64,000 bases of DNA from Coniochaeta sp. PMI_546 (Eukaryota; Ascomycota; Sordariomycetes; Coniochaetales; Coniochaetaceae): the NCBI GenBank assembly GCA_021432605.1, contig MU271146.1:1922001-1986000 (forward strand). Direction: 5' to 3'. Numbering within the stretch: the stretch's first letter is position 1; each line of letters opens with the position of its first letter. A model generated the notes under the pieces. It saw only the letters and a program-made list of their open reading frames with translations, made no database searches and was not told the DNA's origin. A program made the position numbers and the translations under genes. Positions 26,097-36,655 of this stretch are shown in pieces.

Positions 26097-27313
26097 CTTG
26101 GATGGAGTTGGTGGTGTTCAGGTTGTTAAAAGGTTGTGTAAGGCTTGGTAGGAGTCACATGGAGAGAATCTAAGTCCGCGGTCTTCGATGAACTGAGGTT
26201 GAGATACGATTCTTGTCGGCGCCTGAAGGCCTTAAATACCTAGACAGTATACCTAGGACTGGTTCGTGATCGTCAGGGTGTGCCGAAGGATTTGGTGATC
26301 CCTGCAACCTCCGCCCAATCTCACCCTGCCTCTAGAGCCGTACCTGCTCCACGGTCAGATGTCAACTGTTCCTGATGATTACTCTATGCCTCGTCCTCAG
26401 ATGCTCGGTTCATTTTGCTCTCATTTCCTTCCGCTTCGGTCGCATCCTGATTCCAGTTAGTATCAAAATCGCCGCACACGAGCTCCGACACGCAACCTGC
26501 CGTCCGCGTCGGCATTTTGGCATCGACGTGAGACCCCAAGCTTGTCCGGACGCCCAGGCTGACTGAACGACAGGGACGACTTACTGCTCTGCAGTTGGAG
26601 GATGGTTAGATTCTCGACACCTGGCTGTGTAAAGGGCGGCAAAGACCCCAGATTAGTGCACAACGTTGCGCCTGACCAGGTACACAGGAGAGCTTGCTTC
26701 TCACCGGCCATAGAGATGGGGAGTTGCTGAATCTACGAGATGCTAGGGATGAGCCACTGCCATGACGAGGAGGCTGCCTAGATGGGCACCCAGCATCTGG
26801 TTTCGAGAAGCGCTTGGCTCAAGGGGCAATCCTATTCCCTTACACTGAATAAATAGGTACTTGAACAGCAATCCTCTAGGTATGAAGAACGGGGGCATGG
26901 GCGCATTCTGTCGTCACGCACATGTACGGGACGGTAAAATAATTAGCCTGCCTTAAGATTAACCAAGAAAAATGACTTCCACAGCCTCATACAAAGTACT
27001 CGGTAACACGATCCAAGGATCTTAAAACCAGTGCGAGATGTTCCTCCGACCTTCACTAGATAATCCGAGACGACATCTGGCTTCTCAGTATTAGTGTTCA
27101 ATAGTTAAACTCAGTATCCATGATTCATCGAGGCTATAGGCAACAAAATCTCAATTCTGCGAAACTGTATAAGACCTGCCAGGCTATTTGTTGTCCCACC
27201 TTAGCACCCCGAGCAACGACCTCATTCTGTCCTTTGCGGTTCTATGCTGCATCACTTGCCCTCGAATTCTCCCCCATTCTACACCTTCCTATGTCCCAAA
27301 CAGCAGAAGGGAC
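26097..27313. other. Intergenic region upstream of membrane protein and kinase-like gene
   Basis: 1.2 kb between divergent genes. No supported gene; ORFs are short and lack domains. It contains two TACCTAG elements near 26230-26255. Just before the kinase-like ATG there is an eight-codon upstream ORF, listed separately. Confidence 0.5.
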
Positions 27314-27317
27314 ATGA
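27291..27317 (+). promoter_or_regulatory. Eight-codon uORF whose stop overlaps the kinase-like start (ATGA)
   Basis: ATG at 27291 opens an ORF reading MSQTAEGT and stops with TGA at 27315-27317. The main ATG occupies 27314-27316, so stop and start share four bases. This arrangement can support termination-reinitiation or dampen translation. It is seen in sequence; whether it is in the mRNA leader is unknown. Confidence 0.45.
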
Positions 27318-28603
27318 TCAACGAGGAGTGGAAGTATTTCGCCCCCGGCGGCGCTCTTATGCCCGGGGGTCCAAGTACATGGTATATCCTCGACTGGGAT
27401 CAGCGACGTATCATTGCTGTTACTATGGACGAGGAACAAGAGAGCGAAGATGTTGCCATCGGACACCTCAAGAAGCATATCGATACTCTCGGTCCTGATG
27501 TATACGCCATCTATCTATCGCACAACGGCGATTTGGTCTCGGTCTCTACCAACGCCGAAGACGACGAAACGACCTGCGTGTACTATCCTCCGCTGCAGGC
27601 GATTCTGCTACCCGACCATGTCAAGACTGTGCCCCGCTCTGATCTACTCGAGCTGGACCGACTCTCTCCGAATGTCGACCTTGTTTCGTATACGCCATGT
27701 GCCAACGCCACAGACACAAAAGCAGTCTTCAAATACTATTTCCTCTTCCAGTTCCTCCACAAGCTATGGCATGAGATGAACTTGTGGATGCGCCTTCCCC
27801 CGCATCCAAACATTGTACCGTTCGACCGGCTTGTGCTAGACGAACTACATGGCCGTGTCGTCGGCTTTACAAGCCTTTACATCTCTGGAGGCACGATAAG
27901 CGAGAACAGGTCACGTACGTTTAAGCTGGAGTGGCTCCGGCAGTTGACTCGCGTCATCGACGACCTGAATCTTAAGTACGGTATCGTCCACCAGGATGTC
28001 GCTGCTCGAAATCTTCTTGTCAACCCCAAGACAGACGCCCTCATGTTGTTCGACTTCAACTATAGTGGCCGGATTGGTGGCGTTGGATACGCAAAGGAGC
28101 GAGACGACGTGAAAGGCGTAGTGTTCACCCTTTACGAAATCATCACCCGCGACATTCATTTCCGTGATATTCCTTACAATCAACAAAATCCAGCGGATGT
28201 AGAAGGGCTAGAGGAGTGGGTGCAGCATCCGGATGTCAAACTTGACCATTCTGTTTCGGAATACCGCTCAGTATTAGACGAGTGGGTGAAAAGGAGACGG
28301 AAAGGGAAACAGGTTGCTCTTTATAAGGAAGCACCCGAGTACATTGACTGGCCAGATTTCCCAGCACCAACCCCGAAGAAACAGATATTCTCTGATGGGT
28401 GCGGGAACTCCACTGTTGTACAAGGAGTCGTTATGTTTGGCATGCGCCGTGACGAGCGAGAGAAAGGCAATGCGGTCTTAAATTGGGAACGTCCTGCGCA
28501 AAACAAGCTTGGGAATGGGAATCGTGTGTTTGCAAATGGACAGTTGGTATGTAGTACAGAGTGTACAGGCTCGAGTGAATCGAAGAGCTCGCGTCCTTGC
28601 TAG
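27314..28603 (+). CDS. Divergent protein-kinase-like protein, fungal-specific
   Basis: 429 aa from the ATG at 27314. The frame is open further left but without an ATG. The N-terminal ~120 residues have no recognised domain. A protein-kinase-like fold follows: candidate ATP-lysine in KAVFKYYF, candidate helix-C Glu in LWHEMNLW, catalytic loop HQDVAARNLLV (HQD for HRD) and metal-binding motif DFN in LFDFNYSGR (Asp kept, Gly replaced). An F-helix-like DDVKGVVFTLYEIITRD follows. This pattern matches a large lineage-expanded group of fungal kinase-like proteins of unknown substrate. Catalytic Asp and Asn are present, so activity is possible. Expression of such genes is often dispensable and clade-restricted (general knowledge). 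A small terminal intron cannot be ruled out near 28548, where GTATGT occurs. Confidence 0.7.
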   Translation: MINEEWKYFAPGGALMPGGPSTWYILDWDQRRIIAVTMDEEQESEDVAIGHLKKHIDTLGPDVYAIYLSHNGDLVSVSTNAEDDETTCVYYPPLQAILLPDHVKTVPRSDLLELDRLSPNVDLVSYTPCANATDTKAVFKYYFLFQFLHKLWHEMNLWMRLPPHPNIVPFDRLVLDELHGRVVGFTSLYISGGTISENRSRTFKLEWLRQLTRVIDDLNLKYGIVHQDVAARNLLVNPKTDALMLFDFNYSGRIGGVGYAKERDDVKGVVFTLYEIITRDIHFRDIPYNQQNPADVEGLEEWVQHPDVKLDHSVSEYRSVLDEWVKRRRKGKQVALYKEAPEYIDWPDFPAPTPKKQIFSDGCGNSTVVQGVVMFGMRRDEREKGNAVLNWERPAQNKLGNGNRVFANGQLVCSTECTGSSESKSSRPC

Positions 28604-30466
28604 CAACCATGACCGCATAACTGGGATTGTGAACTGAAGATCGTGGACTGTAACAGGCGTGCGCTCCCTGCAGGCTCACTAGAGACAGGCAGGAAAGAAT
28701 AAAGTTCCAAAGCCGCAATGCTGCCAGCCTTATGTGGTTGAGTGAGGCGCGATGCAACGCCGGCTTAGGCTGGGAAACCGAAATATAGGGAAATGCATCG
28801 TATTGAGCCCTTCCAGACGGCAAGAGGAGCTATTTGAGGTCGATAAACTGATGTCGACCACATCTAGATCAGGAAGCTGCTGAGCGTGTCACGTCATGAA
28901 GATGGACCCAAAGCTCAAGGAGAGGAGAGCATTTGGTGTTGTTGTGGTGCAGGGAGGTTTAATGAGTTCTAGTGATTTTGACGCGAAAGAACGCGCCGGA
29001 CGTGTAAAGCTTTCCCCGCGCAAGGCATCGAACCAGCCACAAGGTGGCATGCGTGGCCGCGGCCAGGTGTTCATCCCTGGAGCCGTTGGACGCTGGCAGC
29101 TCGCAGCCAATAGGAGCCGTTTCCCGCGCGAAGAGCGAACGAAAACAACAAACAAGCAGTCTTGATCCCCCTATCAAGGACCTAAAGAGACGGTGAGAAA
29201 CGAAATAGGGAGCAATGGTTTCCAGAACGCGGGCGTGGCTATGGGTCACAATAACACAATAACAATAACAAAGCGCACTGCACAACCTGCCCTATTCGTT
29301 ATTTCTATTGAGAAGTGGAGGACACTTGTCTTTAGGTCTTTTGTTGACGGAGGCAAGGAGGAAGCTTTTTGTCAAGAAGCGACCAGAAATATGGCTTCGA
29401 TTGGCTGTTGAATGTTCAAAACGACTCCCTTGCCCTCTGTCTCACTTGGGGACCCGTACATTGAGGATACTGGCGCCATATATCTTGACAAAAACCTGCT
29501 AACAGATTTGATAGTAGCTTCATATTAGATGCCACCCAGCCTCTCATAATAAACAAGAGACAATCGCGATACATAGGGTAACTAAGGTAGTTATGAATAT
29601 CGGCTGAAGAACGGACGGATTTTTGTAGGGATGAAGCTTCTGTTTTAGGCGCGCGTACGGTTTCACCACGAGCAGCTGCACCAGCACAACGCACTGTAAA
29701 TGTTGTGGTGGACCGTGCACAATGCGCTTGACGCCTGCCAATTCCCAAATCCGGTTAATCAGCTGTACTTTAGCGCGAAAATGACCCCAAAGCTCAGAAT
29801 CGCGGCAGGCGGAACGCTGGCTCGGTGGCTCCTGCCGGTGTGGTGGACGCCCAATCAATCTCCCGTGGAGTGTGTACTGTGGTGCTGCTCCTTGACTCCT
29901 CCAACCTCGATCAATCAATCCACCATCGTCTCCATTTCGAACCTCCTCGTCAACACCACCACCACCCTCCGCCGTCACCTTCTTCGCACCACCCGCGAGG
30001 AGTCCCCCTGGCTCCTATCTTGCTTCTCTAACCATCAACAATAGCATCGACAGTCCTATTGTTCTGGTTGAATAGTTAACAATCCCTCCTGTAACAATTG
30101 TATCATTGTTTCGACAGAGTTTCTATCATTACCGCTGAAACCACCCGGCCAACGTCGCCCCGCCACCCAGTTTGCCTATTGTCCTCCCACCACGACCTTC
30201 GAGCATGCGCTAAACCATCGAATCATCCCAGGAGGAGGAGGAATTGCAGCAGCTTCTAGGGACAGGTTGTGCCTCGCCGAATAACCTATTCACGGATTCG
30301 CTCTTGGTTGCGGTTGTTGCAGCTGTAGCCGACTCACGACCTCTACTTATTAGCTCTCCTTAAATTGTCCCAAACTTGCTGCAACCACAAAGCCAACACT
30401 TGTCTTATTCTCATCACTATCATCACCCGAGTCGATTGTCAGAGAGGCTAGATCTCCGCCCATAAG
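28604..30466. other. 1.9-kb spacer, mostly upstream region of cdh1
   Basis: The right ~700 bases are CT-rich and A-rich leader-like sequence leading to the cdh1 ATG, suggesting a long 5' UTR. A TAAGGTA lies at 29583-29589. ORFs of 60-144 codons on both strands have no domain. No gene is supported. Confidence 0.5.
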
Positions 30467-32389
30467 ATGCCGCTCCACGGTGATGGCCTCGGGGCCGGAA
30501 TTTCCAGCGCTGCAAAACGTCCGATATCAGATAACCACAGTCCTGTCGTTGCCAGTCCTGCGCGCATAGCAACACCCCCGCCGCCATCAGAAAGGAGGTA
30601 CTCCGAAGCCCGCACCTCCGATTACTCGCGCAACGGTCGGTCGAGCATACGGACGTCGGAGCTGAACACTGAAGCCGTTGACCACGCGCTCAGGAGGGAG
30701 ATAAATCGCCAGCAGCGCGAGGGCACACCCGGCAGCAGCCCGCACAGGAAGAGGCAACGGATAAATGGCGATCGGTATGGGTCAATTTGACGCACTGACA
30801 TGTCGGACGATGGTTAACTTTCTGATAGCTTCATCCCAACCCGCTCGGGGCAGGACCTGCAGGCCAGCTTCAGCCTGTTGCATGAAGATGGGTCACCCGC
30901 CACGCCCTCTAGGCAGAAGAAGCGGACCCCCCACGGGGAGCTGCACTTTCAAAGGAGTAGGTGAAATGTCTTGATGCTTCGCCGTTTCCCCGAGCTAATC
31001 ATCGCCACAGCTGAGGAAGCGAATCGGACGTACTCAACACTACTCCGAAATGAGCTATTTGAGCACTCAATCCCTCAGGCTACACCACCAACATTATCAC
31101 CAGATCATACCCTTCCTGTCGCTTCGCATGGTACCAACACCATCGACGGCACAAGAAGGGCGCACACCCCTCCCAATAACCCACCTGCATCCTCACTTCC
31201 TTCCACACTGACTCCCTCAACTCCGCATAAGAACCTCTTCTCTTATATGTCGCCTCGGCATCACACTAACATCAACGGCCACCCGACACCAAGTCGGACG
31301 CCGCAAAGCCGCCATGGCCCGAATCTCGACACTCGCGCCGAGATCTACAGCCTGTCACCCGTCAGATTTGGGAGCCAACAGATGCTCCTCAGCCCACGAC
31401 GACAACCAAGAGCAGTCAGCAAGGTACCGTACAAAGTGCTTGATGCTCCAGAATTAGCAGACGACTTCTACCTCAACCTGGTGGATTGGGGGAGTGCGAA
31501 TGTACTAGGTGTCGGTCTAGGGTCGAGCGTGTACATGTGGAACGCACAGACGAGCCGCGTAAACAAGCTCTGCACGCTGGAGGACGACACAGTCACGAGC
31601 GTATCATGGATACAGAAAGGCACGCATATCGCCATCGGCACCGGCAAGGGGCTGGTACAGATCTGGGACGCCGAGCGGACCAGACGGCTAAGGACTATGA
31701 CAGGTCACACCGCCAGAGTGGGGTCCTTAGCCTGGAACACGCACATCCTCACATCCGGTTCCAGAGATAGGTTAATCTACCACCGTGACGTGAGAGCGCC
31801 GGATCAATGGCTCAGGAAGCTCGTCGGTCACAAGCAGGAAGTCTGCGGCTTGAAGTGGAACTGCGAAGACGGTCAGTTGGCGAGCGGTGGCAACGACAAC
31901 AAGTTGATGGTCTGGGACAAGCTGTCCGAGACGCCGCTCTGGAAGTTCTCCGACCACACGGCCGCGGTGAAAGCTATCGCGTGGTCACCGCACCAACGCG
32001 GGCTGCTCGCGTCCGGAGGTGGAACGGCGGACAGGAGGATCATCTTTCACGACACGGTGCGGGGCAGCGTCATCAGCGAGGTCGACACGGGGAGTCAGGT
32101 CTGTAAACTGGCGTGGTCGAAGAACTCGAACGAGATTGTGAGCACGCACGGGTACAGCCAGAACCAGATCGTGGTGTGGAAGTACCCGTCTATGACGCAG
32201 GTCGTTAGTCTCACTGGTCACACTTATCGCGTGCTGTACCTTGCTATGAGCCCGGATGGTAGGACGGTCGTCACCGGTGCCGGTGACGAGACGCTGCGGT
32301 TCTGGAACGTGTTTGGAAAGCGGCCTGGTGCGAGGGAGGACGGTGACGGGGGCGGGGGGAGGTTGGCTGAGTGGGGGGTAATCCGGTGA
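30467..32389 (+). CDS. cdh1: APC/C activator Cdh1 (Fizzy-related)
   Basis: WD40 co-activator that recruits substrates to the anaphase-promoting complex in late mitosis and G1. Exons 30467-30774, 30829-30956 and 31011-32389 (both introns 54 nt) give 604 aa. Intron 1 falls exactly in the C-box, which is restored by splicing as DRFIPTR at 102-108. Next come HGELHFQRTEEANRTYSTLLRNELF, a Ser/Pro-rich CDK-type region with several SP/TP sites, then the KAPYKVLDAPEL-like entry (SKVPYKVLDAPELADDFYLN) and seven WD repeats. The protein ends GVIR, the conserved Ile-Arg tail that docks on the APC/C. The DAPELADDFY and YLNLVDWG motifs distinguish Cdc20/Cdh1 from other WD proteins; the C-terminal region and length favour Cdh1 over Cdc20. 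Confidence 0.95.
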
Positions 32390-33345
32390 GGCCGATAGGG
32401 GAAAAGGAGGCAAGAGGATTTATTTGGAAGGACCAAAAACCCATCTCGACTCACGACATCACACAACTCTTTGTGCAACGAAAACAATCACACCTCCACC
32501 GGTCCTTGGTTAGCCACGGACTCTGTCGAAGCGAATCTCCCCACAACGAGCGAATGGACGAGACGTCAACAGCGCAAATCACAAATACCCCGGAGTACGA
32601 GAGCGGTTGTGGACAAATGCAGATTTACTTTTTTTCCTTCTTCTTCCGGTTTTAAGCTATGGTGCATCACCACGTGGCGTTTGTGATTTAATCTCTTCCC
32701 TTTTTCCTGTGCTGCTCCAGAATCATATCTTTGTGATATCTCTCGACATGTGGCGCCTGTAGGCTTTAGCGATGGGAGCATTGGACGTGGAGTCTGGGGC
32801 ATCGGGTGTCGGTTGCAGAAATGGAAGAGGTCGACGACTATGTGTATTGTTTGTTATGTGGTACTGGACATCTCTACGAAGCCGATTTGTCATTTGGCAC
32901 ATGGGTAGGCAAGGGGATAATGATGGGCAGCGCTTGATAGTTACACCGGAGTGAATATACCAGCGCGAGTTTGACGTCTCGACAGATCTTGGGTTTCGCT
33001 ATGAGGTTATGTGCTATGTGCTCTGTGACTGATATGGACTACCTAATCCAAGGACTCTATCTGAAAAATAACAATCTTGGCCCTCCGAGAAAGACATGAC
33101 ACCGCAATTTGTCTCTCGTGAACCCGCGAACCGCAATGTATCCTGAACGCTGCGAATGACGACTACACAAAGCATATTTATCTACCCGTTGGAGCATATT
33201 GACATCGTAAAGGAAGCCTACCGCCACGCCATAACAGTGGCAACGCCAAACACATCCGGTCTCTCAATCATACATGCCCACGGACAACAACCGGAACGCC
33301 CACGACCAAAGCCTCCGCCGAAAAAAACGAACAGGCAAGCGAAGC
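32390..33345. other. Convergent spacer, cdh1 and ecm14 3' regions
   Basis: 956 bases between convergent genes. A T-rich patch near 32628-32650 and A-rich patches near 33060 and 33320 may relate to polyadenylation. No gene seen. Confidence 0.5.
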
Positions 33346-35181
33346 CTACGCCTCCGTCCTCCTCTTCAACTCGGTCCATCTCTCGCCCGTGCCCTCGCTC
33401 TCGGGAGGGAAGACCGGCTTCTGCTCCCCGCTCGTCGCCAGCTTCTCCCGCCCGTTGTTACCGAGGAGGAAGTCGGCAAAGTACCGCATGGCCGCGTACA
33501 TCTCCTCGCCCGTCGGCACGATGTTCTCGGGCGGGAGCAGGAATCCGTAGCTGCCCGTGTCCCTGAGTTTGACCTGGTAGCTGAAGTGTGCGCCCATCTC
33601 GTCTGTGTCCACTTGGTTAGCAACCAGTATCTTGGTGAGAGCAAAGGGAGGAAGACAAGATAAAACATACGGTAGAACCAGTCCATGAACGAACCGCCTC
33701 CGGCCTCAACCCTGGGCATCGAGTCGCTAGCGCTGTAATCCCCTGCGACAGCCCCTTCACAAGCGCTCTCGACGGAGTATACCTCTCCGCTGGACAGCCT
33801 GATAGCCTTGGCCAGCCCGACAGCCAACTCCTCGAGATTCTCGCGGTTGGGCGGATCGACAGCGCAGCTGTACGAGTAAGGGTACAGGATCTGCTGCGAA
33901 TACGAATGCAGGTCCAGCAACCCCACAAACTTGACGTTATTCGACTCCGTCTCGTTAGTTGCCCAGTCAGCCAGCTGCGCCGCCTCGACTGCCTGAAACG
34001 GCTTGTCGCCGCCGTAGGTCTCCGAGCACGGGTCCGATCTGAGCCGGACACCATCCCACTCGTAGCCGAAGGCGTGGTCGAGGTCCAGCCCGGGACAGAC
34101 GGGGTAGTTCGTCTGCTGGCGCGACTTGCGCCACAGCCGGTCGACGGACCAGGTGTAGGCGTAGCCGTCCGGGTTGACGACGGGCACCAGCACGACGTCG
34201 AAGCTCTCGAGCAATTTGGTGACGAGATGCTCCTTGCCGTAGGCCGTCGTGAGGGACCAGATGAGGTAGTTGACGCTGCTGGTGGATATCCACTCGCGGG
34301 CGTGGATGCCGCCCGTGATGAGGATTGTCTTGCGCTTCTCGCCTTCGGGTCGGGCGGTGTCCGAGTCCTGGCCCGCTCCCAGCCGGATGCCGAGGATGTC
34401 GCGCCCTTCGTATGAGGTACCGATTGTGATCAGCTCGACGTGGGAGGGGAACATGGCCTCTAGTAGCTTTAGCCAGCTAGTTATGACCTGTGCAGTCGTC
34501 AGTCTCAATTGGCGTCAATCCATCAACGCCTGTGTCAGGCCAACCTACCGACAACGGCTGGTAGTTCCGAAAGAACATATTATCCACCCCATCCTCCCTG
34601 CGTCCAACCACGTCCCGCCCGACCCTCTCCTCCCACTCCTCAATACCCCCTCTCTCCCGTCCACCAATCCTCCCCTCCCCGAACCTCTTCCCATTCGGAT
34701 ACGTCGCCCACACTCTCTCGGCAACATCCTCCACGACCACAAACGGCTCGTGCAGGCTCTTGGGCAGCCACGCCTTCAAAGGCCCCAACTTACTCCTGCT
34801 GAGCCCGACATCGACGTACTCCTGCGTGAAGGCCCAGACGTCGAGGAAGAACATGTCCACCGCCTCCCTCAGCCTCTGCTCCTCCGCCTGGCTGGTGACG
34901 TTGTACCGCACCACGACATGGTCGCGATACTGCTTGTGGACGGCCGCCCAATTGGTCGTGGTGGCGTCCTTGGACTTGGACGAGCCGAAGATCAGCTCGA
35001 CGGCGCTATCGCGCAGCCATCGTAGGGTGGGGAAAGCGGCTCCCCAGGCGGAGGAGGAGGAGGGTGATGTGGTTTGTTGGACTGGGCCGGTGGCGGCTGC
35101 GGTTACGGCAAAGGGAACGAGGAGGGCGAGGGAGAGGGTGAGGAGGGGCGATAAGCTGCCTGAGCGAGATGTGATCTTCAT
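33346..35181 (-). CDS. ecm14: Inactive metallocarboxypeptidase Ecm14 (M14 pseudopeptidase)
   Basis: Secreted or vacuolar M14-family protein. Exons 34549-35181, 33671-34487 and 33346-33602 give 568 aa. A signal peptide is evident (basic start, then [18 protein letters not shown]). A propeptide-like region follows, then the M14 fold from VITSWLKLL. Zinc ligands are intact: His273 and Glu276 in [10 protein letters not shown] and His405 in LLDLHSYSQ. The residue aligned with the catalytic Glu of carboxypeptidases is Lys495 in [16 protein letters not shown], the substitution known for fungal Ecm14, so the protein should bind zinc but not cleave. Intron 2 has two possible acceptors; the one at 33603 gives DWFYHEMG, matching the family, and was chosen. 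In yeast, ECM14 is linked to cell-wall phenotypes. The gene is divergent from the mitochondrial uL4 gene. Confidence 0.93.
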
Positions 35182-35603
35182 CTTGTAGGTTTGGACATGA
35201 GGACAGAGATTGAGCTGTTGTCCGCGCGCATGAGTTGTGTGGAGGTTGATTTGCAACGACGCCACTTATGCAAGTTGCGTTATCATGATGTTGCGCCGAG
35301 GGGTCCAGATGGGATGGATGCCTTGAGCACTGGCGGGCCGATGACAGCTGACAAGAGACCGCTGATACTCAACCCTAACCCCTGTGTGCTCTCTGCTCAA
35401 TGGCCCCACAATGCTACTCAGCTTGGGAGCATGAGGTCCGTGCATCTAACGTTCGTTTTGGCGACAAATTTCAGTCCCCGTCCTCCGAGTTCAAGGTCTC
35501 CATCACCGGCGACACGACCATCCACGCCGTCCAGCCCGCCATCTCGGCCAGCATATTCAAGTCGAGCTGCAATCCACTGAGTGGAGCGCGGCAATTCCCA
35601 AGC
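35182..35603. promoter_or_regulatory. Divergent promoter region, ecm14 / uL4m
   Basis: 422 bases between divergent starts. No motif that I can name. An alternative GTG-initiated extension of ecm14 runs into this region to 35265 but is not supported. Confidence 0.45.
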
Positions 35604-36655
35604 ATGGCTGGAACAGGCGTCAAGGGCCTGACTGAGGCCTTGAAGGCCATGGGTCTATCTTCACAGAGCTGTCGGACACTACCAGTACGTCCCTCCCCCC
35701 TCAGGACACCTAGTACCACAACTTTTCAACCGTTATAATGTCCTAACACATATATCTACAGACACGCTCCATTCCCTCCCTAACCCGCACAATGGCCACC
35801 ACGCCCTCACCAAACATAACCCGCTCCGTCACCGACCCCTGGACACCCCTCTCCTCCGTGCCAGTGACGATCTACGCCTTCCCGTCCCTCGAACCGCGGT
35901 CCCTCGAGTCCTGGAGCCCCAAGCACCTCCACCTGCCCTTACGCAGGGACATCCTCCACCAAGCCGTCGTCTTCGAGGGCGACGCCACGCGCCAGGGCAC
36001 GGCGAGCACCAAGACGCGCTACGAGGTCCACGGCTCTCACCGCAAGCTGTACCGGCAGAAGGGCACCGGCCGCGCCAGGGTGGGCAGCAAGCAGAGCCCC
36101 CTCCGCAGGGGGGGAGGCAAGACCTTCGGCCCCAAGCCGAGGGACTTCTCCACGGGGCTGAACAGGAAGGTCTACGACCTCGCCTGGCGCACGGCGCTGA
36201 GCTACCGCTACCGCAGGGGGGAGCTGGTGGTCGCCGAGGACGGGCTGGAGCTGCCGCTGCCGGAGGAGTTCCTGGCGCTGGTCGAGGCGGGGCGGCTGAG
36301 GGGGGTGGGCATGGAGGAGAGCAATGAGCTGGAGGACGGGTTTGTGAGGAGGTACATGCGCGGGGTCATGAGGGGGCTGCAGTGGGGGGCGGAGAATGGG
36401 CGGACGACGTTTGTTACGGGCGACAGGCGGCCAAATCTGTTTACCAGTCTCGAGGTGGCGGGGGAGGAGGGCAGGGCGCTGGAGCTGGAGGACGTGGATG
36501 TGAAGGATCTGCTGGAGACGGGGAGGATTGTGATTGAGCGAAGTGCGCTGCGGGAGATGATCAAGCGCCATCAGAGCGACCTGGTTAGCAATGTTGTTGT
36601 CAATGGGTTGAGGTATCGGGGTCCTGAGCTGGGCACCCCGGTGGTTGGGGCCTAG
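35604..36655 (+). CDS. yml6: Mitochondrial large ribosomal subunit protein uL4m (Yml6)
   Basis: Mitochondrial homologue of ribosomal protein L4/uL4, lining the exit tunnel of the 54S subunit. Exon 1 35604-35684 and exon 2 35762-36655 (77-nt intron with a CCTAAC-type branch) give 324 aa. Exon 1 plus the start of exon 2 form a basic, Ser/Thr-rich, Glu-poor presequence ([19 protein letters not shown]) suited to mitochondrial import. The uL4 core is clear: [15 protein letters not shown] in which the tunnel-loop Gly/Arg motif is conserved, then [19 protein letters not shown] and [20 protein letters not shown]. Initiation at the ATG at 35792 would delete the presequence and was rejected. The C-terminal part is longer than in bacteria, as usual in fungi. 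Confidence 0.94.

Noticed and set aside
28431-28823. 130-codon minus-strand ORF overlapping the kinase-like 3' end
   Set aside because: Overlaps a supported gene on the other strand and has no domain.
35792-36655. Start of uL4m at MATTPSPN
   Set aside because: Would drop the mitochondrial presequence encoded by exon 1 and the 5' part of exon 2.
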